49,745 nt of DNA. Origin: Candidatus Nitrosopumilus sp. (lineage in GTDB: Archaea; Thermoproteota; Nitrososphaeria; Nitrososphaerales; Nitrosopumilaceae). Shown here piece after piece: positions 1-8,732 of the stretch. A program made the translations under genes and the position numbers. The number at the start of each line of letters is the position of its first letter. Within the stretch, counting starts at the first letter, position 1. The stretch is from positions 1 through 49,745 of the forward strand of contig REGJ01000006.1 in assembly GCA_003702525.1 (NCBI GenBank), written 5' to 3'. A model generated the notes under the pieces. That model was not told the origin of the DNA, did not search any database, and worked only from the letters and a program-made list of their open reading frames with translations.

Positions 1-319
1 CAGTTTTACCCGGAATTGTTTCATTGACTAGAACCTCACACTTGTGGTACATGCTTGAGACATAAGCATAGAATCTGTATTGAGCATATTTTCCTGCCTT
101 GTCTTCTTCACATTCTACAAACACTTTATGGAGTAACTCTAATGCATCATCATTCATGCTTTGTAATCTGTCATCAATTCTTCCTCTCTCTAGCAAATCT
201 GATTTGCATTCTTTTGCAATTAGAACTAGAATGAAATCAGGTAAATTGTAATTTTTTAATGCTGCAACAAATGCTCCAGCTTGAGACATACCAAACTTTG
301 GAAAACCCTTATTGACCAT
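1..319 (-). CDS. Unrecognised protein, partial (C-terminus off the window)
   Basis: The frame is open from an ATG at 319 down to the window edge, giving 106 codons with no stop, so the protein continues past position 1. A GAGGTG Shine-Dalgarno-like stretch sits a few bases before the ATG, which supports this start. The N-terminus reads MVNKGFPKFGMSQAGAF; the rest is soluble-looking, probably helical, with several Cys and acidic residues and no signal peptide. I do not recognise a family. It is divergent from the aconitase gene. Confidence 0.7.
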   Translation of the reverse strand, partial: MVNKGFPKFGMSQAGAFVAALKNYNLPDFILVLIAKECKSDLLERGRIDDRLQSMNDDALELLHKVFVECEEDKAGKYAQYRFYAYVSSMYHKCEVLVNETIPGKT

Positions 320-397
320 TTTTACACCTCAAAAATCTGCAACTCCCCAACAACGTTATAGAAACCCGCTTTTGGCTTATAATTGTTAAGAATTTTG

Positions 398-410
398 ATG
401 CCTAAGGCAT
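398..410. promoter_or_regulatory. Perfect 13-bp palindrome ATGCCTAAGGCAT in the aconitase upstream region
   Basis: The two 6-bp arms ATGCCT and AGGCAT flank one A. The element lies about 50 bp upstream of the aconitase start and just upstream of an AT-rich TATA-like stretch (about 430-448), a plausible place for an operator. A related pair of arms occurs at 8622-8647. The regulator is unknown. Confidence 0.45.
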
Positions 411-459
411 TGATTTTGTAATTTTTTGAATTGTAAATATTAAATTCGGGATAATTTCT

Positions 460-2733
460 TTGCAAACTGTGAATGTTGATTCTACTCCCGAAATTGTTTC
501 CGGTGTTTATGCTAAACTAAAAGAAAATATTGTAAAATTCAGAAATGTTACTGGTAGACCACTAACACTTACTGAAAAAATTCTATCAGGACATTTCAAT
601 CAAATTGATGACACAAACTATGCTGGCGGAAAAGACTATGTCTTTCTAAAACCAGACAGAGTTGCATTACAAGACGTAACTGGACAAATGGTAATGTTGC
701 AGTTCATGCAAGCAGGACTAAAACAAGCAGCTCTGCCAACAACAGTTCACTGTGATCACTTGATTCGCGCTGAAGTTCAAGGTGATGTTGACATGAAAGT
801 TTCTCTAGATGAGAATAGCGAAGTCTTCAAATTTTTGCAATCAGCTGCTGCCAAATATGGCTGTGGCTTTTGGAAACCAGGTGCAGGTATTATCCACCAA
901 GTAGTTTTAGAAAACTATGCATTTCCTGGTGGACTGATGATTGGAACAGATTCCCACACCCCAAACGCAGGTGGCCTTGGAATGGTCGCAATCGGCGTAG
1001 GTGGATTAGATGCAGCTGAAACCATGGCTGGAATGCCTTGGGAATTACTATACCCAAAAAGAATTGGCGTTAAACTAACTGGAGAACTAAACGGATGGAC
1101 TGCACCTAAAGATATCATCCTAAAGGTTGCAGACGAACTAACTGTTTCAGGTGGAACAAATTCCATTGTAGAATACTTTGGACCTGGAACAAAATCCATC
1201 AGTTGTACTGGTAAAGCTACCATCACTAACATGGGAGCTGAAATTGGTGCAACATGTTCTGTCTTCCCATATGATGAAAGAATGGAGACATATCTCAAAT
1301 ACACAAACAGAGGTGACATTGCAGAACTTGCAAACCAAAACAAAGAGTCACTTGTAGCTGATCCTGAAGTAGAATCAAATCCTGAAAAATTCTTTGATAA
1401 AGTAATTGAAATTAACCTTTCAACTCTAGAGCCACACATTGTCGGACCTCACACACCAGACTTGGCACGCTCCATCTCTGCATTGTCTGATGATGTAAAG
1501 TCAAAAGATTATGTTGACCCAATCTCTGTTGCACTAATTGGCAGTTGTACAAATTCATCATACGAAGACATGTCAAGAGCTGCCAGTCTAGCAGAGCAAG
1601 CAAAAGCAAAGGGCATCAAAGCAAAGATTCCATTATTGGTTACTCCTGGTTCTGAGCAAATCCGAGGAACAATCGAACGTGATGGGCAGATGGATTCACT
1701 AAAAGACATTGGCGCAACCGTTCTTGCAAATGCATGTGGTCCTTGTATTGGTCAATGGAACAGACCTGAACTAGACAAAGATGAACAAAATACTATTGTT
1801 ACAACCTTTAACAGAAATTTCCCTGGAAGAAATGACGGACACCGCAGCACTTTGAACTTTATCGGCAGTCCTGAAATGATTATTGCATTATCTTTGGGTG
1901 GAAGATTGTCTTTCAATCCTCTAATTGACGAGTTGACAGCAGCTGATGGAACAAAATTCAAACTTGATCCTCCAAAGCCAGCTCCTGAAGTTCCTAAAGA
2001 AGGATTCATGAGACCAGAAGGAATCTTTGTCGCACCACCTGAGAACTCTGATGATGTTGAAGTAATCATTGATCCTAACAGTAAACGACTCCAAAGACTT
2101 GAACCCTTCCCACAATGGGATGGCAAAGACTTTGAAGAAGTTCCAATCATGGTAAAGGCCAAAGGCAAGTGTACCACTGATCATATCTCTCCTGCCGGTG
2201 CATGGCTGTCTTTGCGTGGTCACTTGGATAATCTCAGTGACAACATGCTTCTAGGTGCAGTAAATGCATACAATGACGAAGTTGGAAAAGGAAAGAATGT
2301 TCTCAATGGCCAACTAGAATCATTTTCAAGTATTGCAAGACAGTACAAAGAAAAACAAATGCGTTGGGTAATTGTTGGCGATAACAACTATGGTGAGGGA
2401 AGTAGCAGAGAACATGCAGCAATGACTCCAAGGTATCTGGGATGTGCTGCAGTAATTACAAAGAGTCTTGCAAGAATTCATGAAACTAATCTAAAGAAAC
2501 AAGGATTACTGGCATTGACATTTAGCAACCCTGATGATTATGAGAAAATTCTAGAAGACGACAAGATTAGTCTAGTTGATTTGAATAATTTAGCACCTGG
2601 ACAACAGGTAAAATGTATTCTTACCCACAATGACGGTAACAAAGAGGAAATCATGTTGAATCACTCTTACAATCAAGCTCAGATAGAGTGGTTCAAAGCT
2701 GGTTCTGCACTAAATGTTTTGAGAAATAGATAG
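460..2733 (+). CDS. acn: Aconitate hydratase (aconitase)
   Basis: Interconverts citrate and isocitrate via cis-aconitate with a 4Fe-4S cluster in the cytoplasm. The 757-aa length fits the monomeric mitochondrial-type aconitase. The three expected cluster cysteines are visible: C363 in GSCTNSS, and C426 and C429 in ACGPCIGQW. GTDSHTPNAGG (about 162-172) is a family active-site segment, and the C-terminal swivel domain carries GDNNYGEGSSREHAA. The start is TTG; it lies about 26 nt from an AT-rich TATA-like stretch, so the mRNA may be leaderless. The stop codon directly abuts the encoded CCA end of the convergent tRNA-Trp. Confidence 0.96.
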   Translation: MQTVNVDSTPEIVSGVYAKLKENIVKFRNVTGRPLTLTEKILSGHFNQIDDTNYAGGKDYVFLKPDRVALQDVTGQMVMLQFMQAGLKQAALPTTVHCDHLIRAEVQGDVDMKVSLDENSEVFKFLQSAAAKYGCGFWKPGAGIIHQVVLENYAFPGGLMIGTDSHTPNAGGLGMVAIGVGGLDAAETMAGMPWELLYPKRIGVKLTGELNGWTAPKDIILKVADELTVSGGTNSIVEYFGPGTKSISCTGKATITNMGAEIGATCSVFPYDERMETYLKYTNRGDIAELANQNKESLVADPEVESNPEKFFDKVIEINLSTLEPHIVGPHTPDLARSISALSDDVKSKDYVDPISVALIGSCTNSSYEDMSRAASLAEQAKAKGIKAKIPLLVTPGSEQIRGTIERDGQMDSLKDIGATVLANACGPCIGQWNRPELDKDEQNTIVTTFNRNFPGRNDGHRSTLNFIGSPEMIIALSLGGRLSFNPLIDELTAADGTKFKLDPPKPAPEVPKEGFMRPEGIFVAPPENSDDVEVIIDPNSKRLQRLEPFPQWDGKDFEEVPIMVKAKGKCTTDHISPAGAWLSLRGHLDNLSDNMLLGAVNAYNDEVGKGKNVLNGQLESFSSIARQYKEKQMRWVIVGDNNYGEGSSREHAAMTPRYLGCAAVITKSLARIHETNLKKQGLLALTFSNPDDYEKILEDDKISLVDLNNLAPGQQVKCILTHNDGNKEEIMLNHSYNQAQIEWFKAGSALNVLRNR

Positions 2734-2810
2734 TGGTGGGCCCAGACGGATTTGAACCGACGACCGATGGTTTTGGAGACCATCGTCCTACCAGGCTAGA
2801 CTACAGACCC
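2734..2810 (-). tRNA. tRNA-Trp (CCA anticodon)
   Basis: The reverse strand folds as a cloverleaf. The acceptor GGGTCTG pairs with TGGGCCC, the D-arm has GTCT/AGGAC pairing, and the anticodon loop CTCCAAA reads CCA on an ATGGT/ACCAT stem. The T-loop is TTCAAAT. The T-stem GTCGG/CCGTC shows one U-U mismatch (50-64). Discriminator A is followed by an encoded CCA. No intron is seen, although archaeal tRNA-Trp genes often have one. Confidence 0.93.
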
Positions 2811-2901
2811 ACAAGAATCGACATATTCATCTAGAATTTTAACTTATTTTTGACCAAGATTTATTTGCAATAATCATCAATTTGGTATAGTCGAGAATAT
2901 T

Positions 2902-3435
2902 ATGGTAAAAAAAATGATGTTTGCATTAGGAGCAATTCCTGTTATTGTTGCTTTATTAATTTCAGTTCCACTACTAACAAAAAATGAAATTCCAATTTCA
3001 GCTGCAAACTCTTTTGATAGATTGGACATTGAATACACAAAACACCAGCTCAAGACAATTGACTATGGAGTAACAGAACGTACTGGTGCACAAAAGACAG
3101 AGATTCTTTTGATAAAAAATGACGGTGATCTAAAGTATTCAGTAACTGAGCAAGGATATCTTCAACCAGACATTCGGTCGCAGCTAGATGAAAAGACACT
3201 AAACAAGATCAAGGCTCTGATTAAGGAAACTGGATTTATGCAAATTCCAGTAGAGTCTTTTCCAGTATTGGAAAATGCAACTGAATATCAAAAATCAAAT
3301 GTGAAAATTACTTTGAATGGACGCAACCAGGAGATTCATTGGCCAGAACAAAATGCAACTAGTGGCTTTATTCCTCCAATCATTACTATGGTCGAAGCTG
3401 AACTAGACGCAATAATTTCAGACATTCGTGAATAG
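2902..3435 (+). CDS. Secreted or membrane-anchored protein of unknown function
   Basis: 177 aa. Residues 1-5 are basic (MVKKM) and residues 7-25 form one hydrophobic helix, so this is a signal peptide or N-terminal anchor; the remainder should be extracytoplasmic. The mature part is mixed alpha/beta by eye, without cysteines or recognised motifs. It ends with an acidic helix. Its 3' end comes 31 bp before the preferred pdxS start. I do not recognise a family. Confidence 0.75.
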   Translation: MVKKMMFALGAIPVIVALLISVPLLTKNEIPISAANSFDRLDIEYTKHQLKTIDYGVTERTGAQKTEILLIKNDGDLKYSVTEQGYLQPDIRSQLDEKTLNKIKALIKETGFMQIPVESFPVLENATEYQKSNVKITLNGRNQEIHWPEQNATSGFIPPIITMVEAELDAIISDIRE

Positions 3436-3466
3436 GTACAAATACTGTCTAGGCAAAAATTATGAT

Positions 3467-4435
3467 ATGCTTCCACTATCTGGAGAACGCAAAGACGCTA
3501 AAGGAATAATTTCAGAAAAATCAGAATCTACTGATGTTATTCGTGGCTCTACAACTTTGAAACGTGGCTTTGCCCACATGCTAAAGAACGGAGTCGTAAT
3601 GGATGTCACAAATGTAGAGCAAGCACAGATAGCTGAAGAGGCAGGCGCAGTTTCTGTTATGGTATTGGACAAACTTCCATCTGATGTAAGAAAGGCAGGT
3701 GGTGTTGCAAGAACTGCGAGTATTAGAATTATCGAAGAGATTATGGATTCAGTTACAATTCCTGTAATGGCAAAATGTAGAATTGGTCATGTTAACGAGG
3801 CTTTGGTTTTGCAAGAGACAGACGTTGACATGATTGATGAATCTGAAGTGTTAACTCCAGCTGATGAGTTACGTCACATTTGGAAATGGGACATGACAAC
3901 ACCTGTTGTTAATGGTGCAAGATCACTAGCAGAAGCTTTGAGAAGAATTGAAGAAGGAGCTGCAATGATTAGAACAAAAGGAGAACCAGGTACTGGTAAT
4001 GTTGCTGAAGCAATTACTCATATCAAAAAAGTAAATGATGAACTAAGAACTATCAAATCAATGTATGATATTGGTGATAACCAAGATTTAGTCCGAATGG
4101 CTCGTGAATTCAAAGTATCTTATGATATTGTAGAGCAGACTGCAAAACTAGGAAGACTACCTGTTGTGAACTTTGCAGCAGGAGGAATTGCAACTCCAGC
4201 TGATGCAGCATATTTGATGTCATTAGGATGTGATGGAATCTTTGTTGGTTCTGGAATTTTTGCAGCAAATGATGCAGCAGAACGTGCAAGGGCTATAGTA
4301 TTGGCAACCACATTCTGGAATGAGACAGACAAGGTAAAAGAAGCACAAAAAATGATTGATGAAAGACAATCAATGTTAGGATTAGATGTTAAAACACTAG
4401 AGTTACGTATGCAAGATAGAGGCGGTTCAGCATGA
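3467..4435 (+). CDS. pdxS: Pyridoxal 5'-phosphate synthase lyase subunit PdxS
   Basis: Makes PLP from ribose 5-phosphate, glyceraldehyde 3-phosphate and ammonia channelled from PdxT. The TIM-barrel protein contains the expected residues: D46 in NGVVMDV, the catalytic lysine K103 in VMAKCRIGH, and K171 in [20 protein letters not shown] is also typical. I chose the ATG at 3467 (322 aa) over an upstream in-frame GTG at 3428, because the latter overlaps the previous gene and adds unrelated residues. A roughly 25-residue N-terminal extension relative to bacterial PdxS remains. The stop overlaps the pdxT ATG (ATGA), indicating translational coupling. Confidence 0.96.
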   Translation: MLPLSGERKDAKGIISEKSESTDVIRGSTTLKRGFAHMLKNGVVMDVTNVEQAQIAEEAGAVSVMVLDKLPSDVRKAGGVARTASIRIIEEIMDSVTIPVMAKCRIGHVNEALVLQETDVDMIDESEVLTPADELRHIWKWDMTTPVVNGARSLAEALRRIEEGAAMIRTKGEPGTGNVAEAITHIKKVNDELRTIKSMYDIGDNQDLVRMAREFKVSYDIVEQTAKLGRLPVVNFAAGGIATPADAAYLMSLGCDGIFVGSGIFAANDAAERARAIVLATTFWNETDKVKEAQKMIDERQSMLGLDVKTLELRMQDRGGSA

Positions 4436-5046
4436 GTACAAAAATTGGCATTCTAGCCGTCCAAGGTGATGTTGCTGAAAATCTATCCTCTCTGGTAGCA
4501 TCTATTGCTGAACTAAACGAGGATGCAACTGTCAAAGTTGTAAAAACTCCTGAAGAAATTTCTGAAGTTGATGGATTGGTCATTCCTGGCGGTGAAAGCA
4601 CTACCATTGGACAAATGTCTCTAGTTAATGGTTCTCAAAAAATAATCAAGCAAAAGGTAGAATCCGGAATGCCTGTACTTGGTATTTGTGCTGGAATGGT
4701 ACTACTGGCAAGCAATGCAAGTGACAAAGTTGTTGGAAAGATGGAGCAACCACTATTTGATTTTCTAGATATTGAACTTGAAAGAAATTCCTTTGGCAGA
4801 CAACGTGAATCCTTTGAGGCTGATATCTCAATGGATTCTATTGGAATCTCAAACTTTAATGGAGTGTTTATTCGCGCACCTGCAATATCTTCTGCTGGTG
4901 ATGTTGAAGTATTGGCAAAGTTTAATGAAAAAATTGTTGCAATCAAAAAGGGCAACATCATTGGAACATCATTTCATCCAGAACTGACAGATGACTTGGC
5001 AGTTCACAAGTATTTTGTGAATTTGGTTAAAGAATCTAAAAATTAA
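4432..5046 (+). CDS. pdxT: Pyridoxal 5'-phosphate synthase glutaminase subunit PdxT
   Basis: Class I glutamine amidotransferase that supplies ammonia to PdxS. The 204-aa protein shows [10 protein letters not shown] (51-60), the nucleophile C86 in LGICAGM, and the catalytic H182 and E184 in SFHPEL. All three triad residues are therefore present. It overlaps pdxS by 4 bp, so the two subunits are probably made together. Confidence 0.96.
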   Translation: MSTKIGILAVQGDVAENLSSLVASIAELNEDATVKVVKTPEEISEVDGLVIPGGESTTIGQMSLVNGSQKIIKQKVESGMPVLGICAGMVLLASNASDKVVGKMEQPLFDFLDIELERNSFGRQRESFEADISMDSIGISNFNGVFIRAPAISSAGDVEVLAKFNEKIVAIKKGNIIGTSFHPELTDDLAVHKYFVNLVKESKN

Positions 5047-5119
5047 TTTTCTAAACTCTTTTGGCAATGGACAAATCATTCACCATCTTTAAATCCTGGG
5101 GAAACAACGCACTCTTGCG

Positions 5120-5197
5120 ATGAGCTACTATTACGATGACTATGATGAGTACTGTGATGAAGACTCTGATTCAAAATATGATGCGGACTTGGATTAG
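5120..5197 (+). CDS. 25-aa acidic Tyr/Asp-rich small protein
   Basis: ATG at 5120 to TAG at 5197 encodes a peptide starting MSYYYDDYDEYCDEDSD. It is almost entirely Asp, Tyr, Glu and Ser, with a single Cys. A second 25-aa acidic ORF lies at 28116-28193, which makes a real class of tiny acidic proteins plausible. Coding status rests on composition and the clean ORF only. Confidence 0.4.
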   Translation: MSYYYDDYDEYCDEDSDSKYDADLD

Positions 5198-5294
5198 ACA
5201 TGAAGTGCCAATGTAATTCAAATTATTTGTGTTTGTTTCATTACATATCTCAGCATCCCTCATCAATAGTTCAAAAAAATGAACCAGTGATTAG

Positions 5295-5429
5295 ATGAGT
5301 GAAAATTCTGAAAATGAGCAAAGTGTGGATAAGAGATTTGAGAATCTGTATCCTGGATATGACTATTCCTCAAAGGTTTCTAGAAACGAGAAGGACATTA
5401 GAAGAAGAAAAAGAATGAAAACAATGTAG
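5295..5429 (+). CDS. Small charged protein of unknown function
   Basis: A 44-aa ORF from ATG 5295 to TAG 5429. The N-terminal half is acidic and polar (MSENSENEQSVDK), the middle has FENLYPGYDYSSKVS, and the C-terminal tail is strongly basic (RRRKRMKTM). A nucleic-acid or ribosome-associated role is possible but only a guess. It converges with valS, whose stop lies 5 bp away. Confidence 0.45.
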   Translation: MSENSENEQSVDKRFENLYPGYDYSSKVSRNEKDIRRRKRMKTM

Positions 5430-5433
5430 TAAA

Positions 5434-7749
5434 TTATTCTAAATTATGCATTGACTGCAAATCTTTCTTAAACTCTGCCAACTCTGCAGGAACTTCAATT
5501 GAAATGGAATCCTTTAATGACAATTCCTTTGCCTTTTTCTCATTCCACACTTTAGAGTTAAACTGCACAACTTGTTCAGTTAATTTGGAGTGATTCTCTA
5601 CACTTTCAACTTCAGCTTGTCTTTCTGTGTGAATACTGGTCTCTGAATACAACGTCTGCCACAAATGCTCTGTGATAAATGGTGTAATTGGTGCCAATAA
5701 TTTCAAAACTGTTGATAGCACTTTGTGTAGAGTGTAGATGGCTGCATCTCTTTCTTCTTCAGAGAATCCTTCTCCGTAGGCTCGTTTTTTGACCATTTCA
5801 ATATAGTGGGCTGCAAACAAATTCCAAGTAAATTCTCTAATTGCAATTGCTGGAACAAAGAAATTGTATTGATCATATCCTTTTTTACAATCTTGAATTA
5901 AATTATTTAGTTCTGATAAAATCCATTTATCCACCATAGTTGGTTTTCCTTCTTTGATTACAGTAAAACTAGACAGGAATCTTGAAACATTCCATAACTT
6001 GCTCAAAAATTTCTTGGTTGACTCTATCTTCTGTTCATTGCATCTAAAGTCTTGACCGTGATTAATCTCACTTGCACTCCAAAATCGGAATGTGTCAGCT
6101 CCAAATTTCTCAATTACTGGGAGTGGGTCAATTGCATTTCCCTTACTCTTACTCATCTTCATTCCTTTCTCATCTAAACCATAACCCATAACCCAAGCTT
6201 CAGTCCATGGTTTCTTTCCAGTTAGCATGTCACATCGCAAAAGAGTATAGTACAACCATGTCCTTACGATATCTTTTGCTTGAGGTCTGATTGATGTTGG
6301 ATATGTTTTCTCAAAGAATTCTGAATCCTTGTTATACTTTGTAACAAAGAGTGGTGAAACACTGGAATCCATCCATGTATCAAATGTTCTATCTTCTCCA
6401 GTAAACTCACCATTACCACACTTTACACATTTGTCAATTGGACATTTCTCCTTCCAAGGTTGATAGTATTTTCCTGGTTCAGGGACGTGGGGTTCATTAC
6501 ATTTAGAACAATACCAGATAGGAATCTCTGTTCCATAGTATCTTCTTCTTGAGATTGGCCAGTCAATAGATATGGAATCAAGCCAGTTCATCAGAATCTG
6601 CTTGTGCATATTTGGGTAAAACGTGATTTCTGAGCCTAGTTTTCGCATTTTTTCAATGGAATCTTTTTGTTTGAGATAGTATTCCTCCATTGGAATTATC
6701 TCAATTGGAATCTTACTTCGCTCAGAAGTTGGTGTACGGTGATTAATCTCCTCAATTTTCTCAACAAATCCTTTTTCTTCCAAATCAGTAATTATTTTCT
6801 CTCTTGCTTGTTTTGGTTTTAGTCCTGCATATTCTCCTGCAGCTTCTGTCATTCTTCCATCCAAACCAATTGCAACAATCTCTTCTAATCCCATCTCTCG
6901 AAACAATGCAACGTCGTTCTGGTCACCATAGCTACAAACCATTACAGCACCAGATCCAAAGTCTTGCTGAGCTGAATGATGAGTTTTAATTTCAACTTCC
7001 GCCCCTGTTATTGGTACTACCACCTTGCTTCCAACAAATGGAGCATATCTCTCATCTTCCGGATTTACTATAATGGTACGACATGCACAAAGTAATTCTG
7101 GTCTTGTACTTGCAATGATAATTTCTTTATCAGTATCTTTAATCTGAAATTTCATGTGAACTAGTTTTGTCTGAATGTCTTGGTAAACAATTTCAGCATC
7201 AGCAATTGTAGTGCCAGATACCCAATCATAGTTGTTAGGTCTAGTAGCTAGAACAATTTTTCCCTCCTTCCATAAAGTGATAAATGTTGATTGTGTTAGT
7301 GCACGATACTCTTGTGAATCTGTTCTGTAGTGGTTCTTCAAGTCGCCACTGAGTCCAAGGTTTGTCATGATCAATACCATCTCTTCTTCCAAGTCATCTA
7401 GTGCTTCTCTGCACAAATTCAAAAATTCGTCTCTATCAGTTTCTCTCATTCTGATGTTGTGTTTTTTCTCAGTGTAGAACTCTACAGGCAAACCATTTCT
7501 GTCAATTCCAATTGGAAAGTAGACGTTCTTGCCATTCATGCGTGCAGTTCTTGCAATCATGTCTATCTGGGAGTAATGAGCAGCAGCGCCAATGTGCCAA
7601 GGTCTGCCTGATGGGTATGGCGGAGGCGTGTCTATGGTGTAATTATCATCAGTTGGAGTGAATTTGTAAAGGTCTGAATCCTGCCATTTCTTTAAGACCT
7701 GTGCCTCTAACTCTGGATTCCATGCCTTTTCAGTAATTTTTGGGTCCAT
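5434..7749 (-). CDS. valS: Valyl-tRNA synthetase
   Basis: Charges tRNA-Val with valine. It is a class I synthetase of 771 aa from the chosen ATG at 7749 (MDPKITEKAWNPELE). The HIGH-type motif is HIGA at 52-55 after TPPPYPSGRPW; KMSKS is at 531-535. The editing domain carries STRPELL (about 214-220). A zinc-knob pair, CSKC (414-417) and CVKC (441-444), precedes the second catalytic half. The anticodon-binding helical domain and a short C-terminal tail follow. An in-frame TTG upstream would add 24 residues lying inside the upstream gene, so I rejected it. It starts 1 bp after the queD-like stop and is clearly cotranscribed with that gene. Confidence 0.95.
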   Translation of the reverse strand: MDPKITEKAWNPELEAQVLKKWQDSDLYKFTPTDDNYTIDTPPPYPSGRPWHIGAAAHYSQIDMIARTARMNGKNVYFPIGIDRNGLPVEFYTEKKHNIRMRETDRDEFLNLCREALDDLEEEMVLIMTNLGLSGDLKNHYRTDSQEYRALTQSTFITLWKEGKIVLATRPNNYDWVSGTTIADAEIVYQDIQTKLVHMKFQIKDTDKEIIIASTRPELLCACRTIIVNPEDERYAPFVGSKVVVPITGAEVEIKTHHSAQQDFGSGAVMVCSYGDQNDVALFREMGLEEIVAIGLDGRMTEAAGEYAGLKPKQAREKIITDLEEKGFVEKIEEINHRTPTSERSKIPIEIIPMEEYYLKQKDSIEKMRKLGSEITFYPNMHKQILMNWLDSISIDWPISRRRYYGTEIPIWYCSKCNEPHVPEPGKYYQPWKEKCPIDKCVKCGNGEFTGEDRTFDTWMDSSVSPLFVTKYNKDSEFFEKTYPTSIRPQAKDIVRTWLYYTLLRCDMLTGKKPWTEAWVMGYGLDEKGMKMSKSKGNAIDPLPVIEKFGADTFRFWSASEINHGQDFRCNEQKIESTKKFLSKLWNVSRFLSSFTVIKEGKPTMVDKWILSELNNLIQDCKKGYDQYNFFVPAIAIREFTWNLFAAHYIEMVKKRAYGEGFSEEERDAAIYTLHKVLSTVLKLLAPITPFITEHLWQTLYSETSIHTERQAEVESVENHSKLTEQVVQFNSKVWNEKKAKELSLKDSISIEVPAELAEFKKDLQSMHNLE

Positions 7750-7750
7750 T

Positions 7751-8575
7751 TTACAAATTGTCTTTTGAGATGTTTGAAATAATGTGAGAGCCCTTGTTGT
7801 AACCCTCATAGATGTAAACACCTACTGCTTCAACATTTGAAGGCATTTTAGGTGCTAGTAATTTGATTAGTTCACTTGATAAATTCTCTACAGTTGCCTC
7901 TCCCTCTAAAAGATAGGTTGTATGCTTTGGAACTTGCAACTCAAACATTCCTTGAGGACCCTCAAATGATATGACATAGTGAGAGTCGTCTTCTGATTTT
8001 AGATATTTTCTATTAATGAAAAACTTGTGATCAAATGCAGTCAACACTTCTTTGATAATCTTTTTTGCAACACCAAAATCCAACAACAAATTATCTTTCA
8101 TCTGTCCGACCAATTCCACCATTACAGATGATGTATGTCCGTGTAGAATGGAGCATTTCTCAACTAGTGGAAGTATGTGTGCATAATCAAATGCAAATGA
8201 TGCATCATCTAAAAAGATAGAACCAGTCTGTGGTGTCTTGTCATAAAATACAATATCTTGCAACTCTTTTAGTTGTGCAGAATATTTTCCGTGTCCGATT
8301 GCCATTACTTTTTGATCAGGAAAATCATCCTTGATCTGTTTGTACTTTGCAATGTCGTCTTCATTATCAATAACTTCAATCAGTCCCTTTGCAGTTTTAA
8401 AATCAACTGTAACTTCGGTTCCATTTTTCAATGTAACCTTGTGATTGTATTCATATTCGTCTTCCAAAAAGTCTAGCATCTGTGCTACTGTCAACTCTGT
8501 TCGAGTCTTCATTAGATTTCCTTTCTTGTCGATATACTTGAAATCTGAATCCAATACTGCGGGACTTGTTGCCAT
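7751..8575 (-). CDS. 6-pyruvoyl-tetrahydropterin synthase/QueD-family protein with extra N-terminal domain
   Basis: The C-terminal half (about 125-274) matches the 6-pyruvoyl/6-carboxy-tetrahydropterin synthase fold. The zinc ligands are H133, H145 and H147 (FDYAH and LHGH), the catalytic Cys is C141 in EKCSILHGH, and D182-H183 lies in FDHKFF. TVENLSSELI then precedes the last strand. These enzymes act on dihydroneopterin triphosphate in pterin or 7-deazaguanine pathways. Residues 1-124 are an additional acidic alpha/beta domain I do not recognise; QueD alone is about 120 aa. A TATA box (8601-8610) lies about 30 nt before the ATG. Pterin versus archaeosine role cannot be decided here. Confidence 0.85.
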   Translation of the reverse strand: MATSPAVLDSDFKYIDKKGNLMKTRTELTVAQMLDFLEDEYEYNHKVTLKNGTEVTVDFKTAKGLIEVIDNEDDIAKYKQIKDDFPDQKVMAIGHGKYSAQLKELQDIVFYDKTPQTGSIFLDDASFAFDYAHILPLVEKCSILHGHTSSVMVELVGQMKDNLLLDFGVAKKIIKEVLTAFDHKFFINRKYLKSEDDSHYVISFEGPQGMFELQVPKHTTYLLEGEATVENLSSELIKLLAPKMPSNVEAVGVYIYEGYNKGSHIISNISKDNL

Positions 8576-8621
8576 GTGAAATCATCTGCCCTAGAGTCAT
8601 TATATAAATTCTGAAAATTTT

Positions 8622-8647
8622 ATGCCTAAAACAGGGATTCTAGGCAT
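8622..8647. promoter_or_regulatory. Inverted repeat ATGCCTA...TAGGCAT between divergent promoters
   Basis: Two perfect 7-bp arms (8622-8628 and 8641-8647) are separated by 12 bp, in the gap between the queD-like gene and the cupredoxin. The arm resembles the half-site of the palindrome upstream of acn at 398-410. It could be an operator or an RNA hairpin. Confidence 0.4.
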
Positions 8648-8692
8648 GAATTTACTGATAATCAAATCTAAGAATCATTTCTGATTTTCTAA

Positions 8693-8708
8693 AATATCCT
8701 AATATCCT
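8693..8708. repeat. Tandem AATATCCT x2 in the cupredoxin core promoter
   Basis: Two exact copies of AATATCCT sit head to tail 25-40 bp upstream of the cupredoxin TTG start, overlapping the place where a TATA box or activator site is expected. It may be a factor site or chance in AT-rich DNA. Confidence 0.3.
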
Positions 8709-8732
8709 AAAAAAAAATTCTGATATTTTGTA

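Noticed and set aside
915-1439. Long antisense ORFs inside aconitase and other genes
   Set aside because: They are frame shadows of strongly supported genes, with low-complexity or incoherent translations.
5434-7821. Longer valS with a TTG start at 7821
   Set aside because: The extra 24 residues lie inside the queD-like gene and look unlike a ValRS N-terminus; the ATG at 7749 follows that gene's stop by 1 bp.
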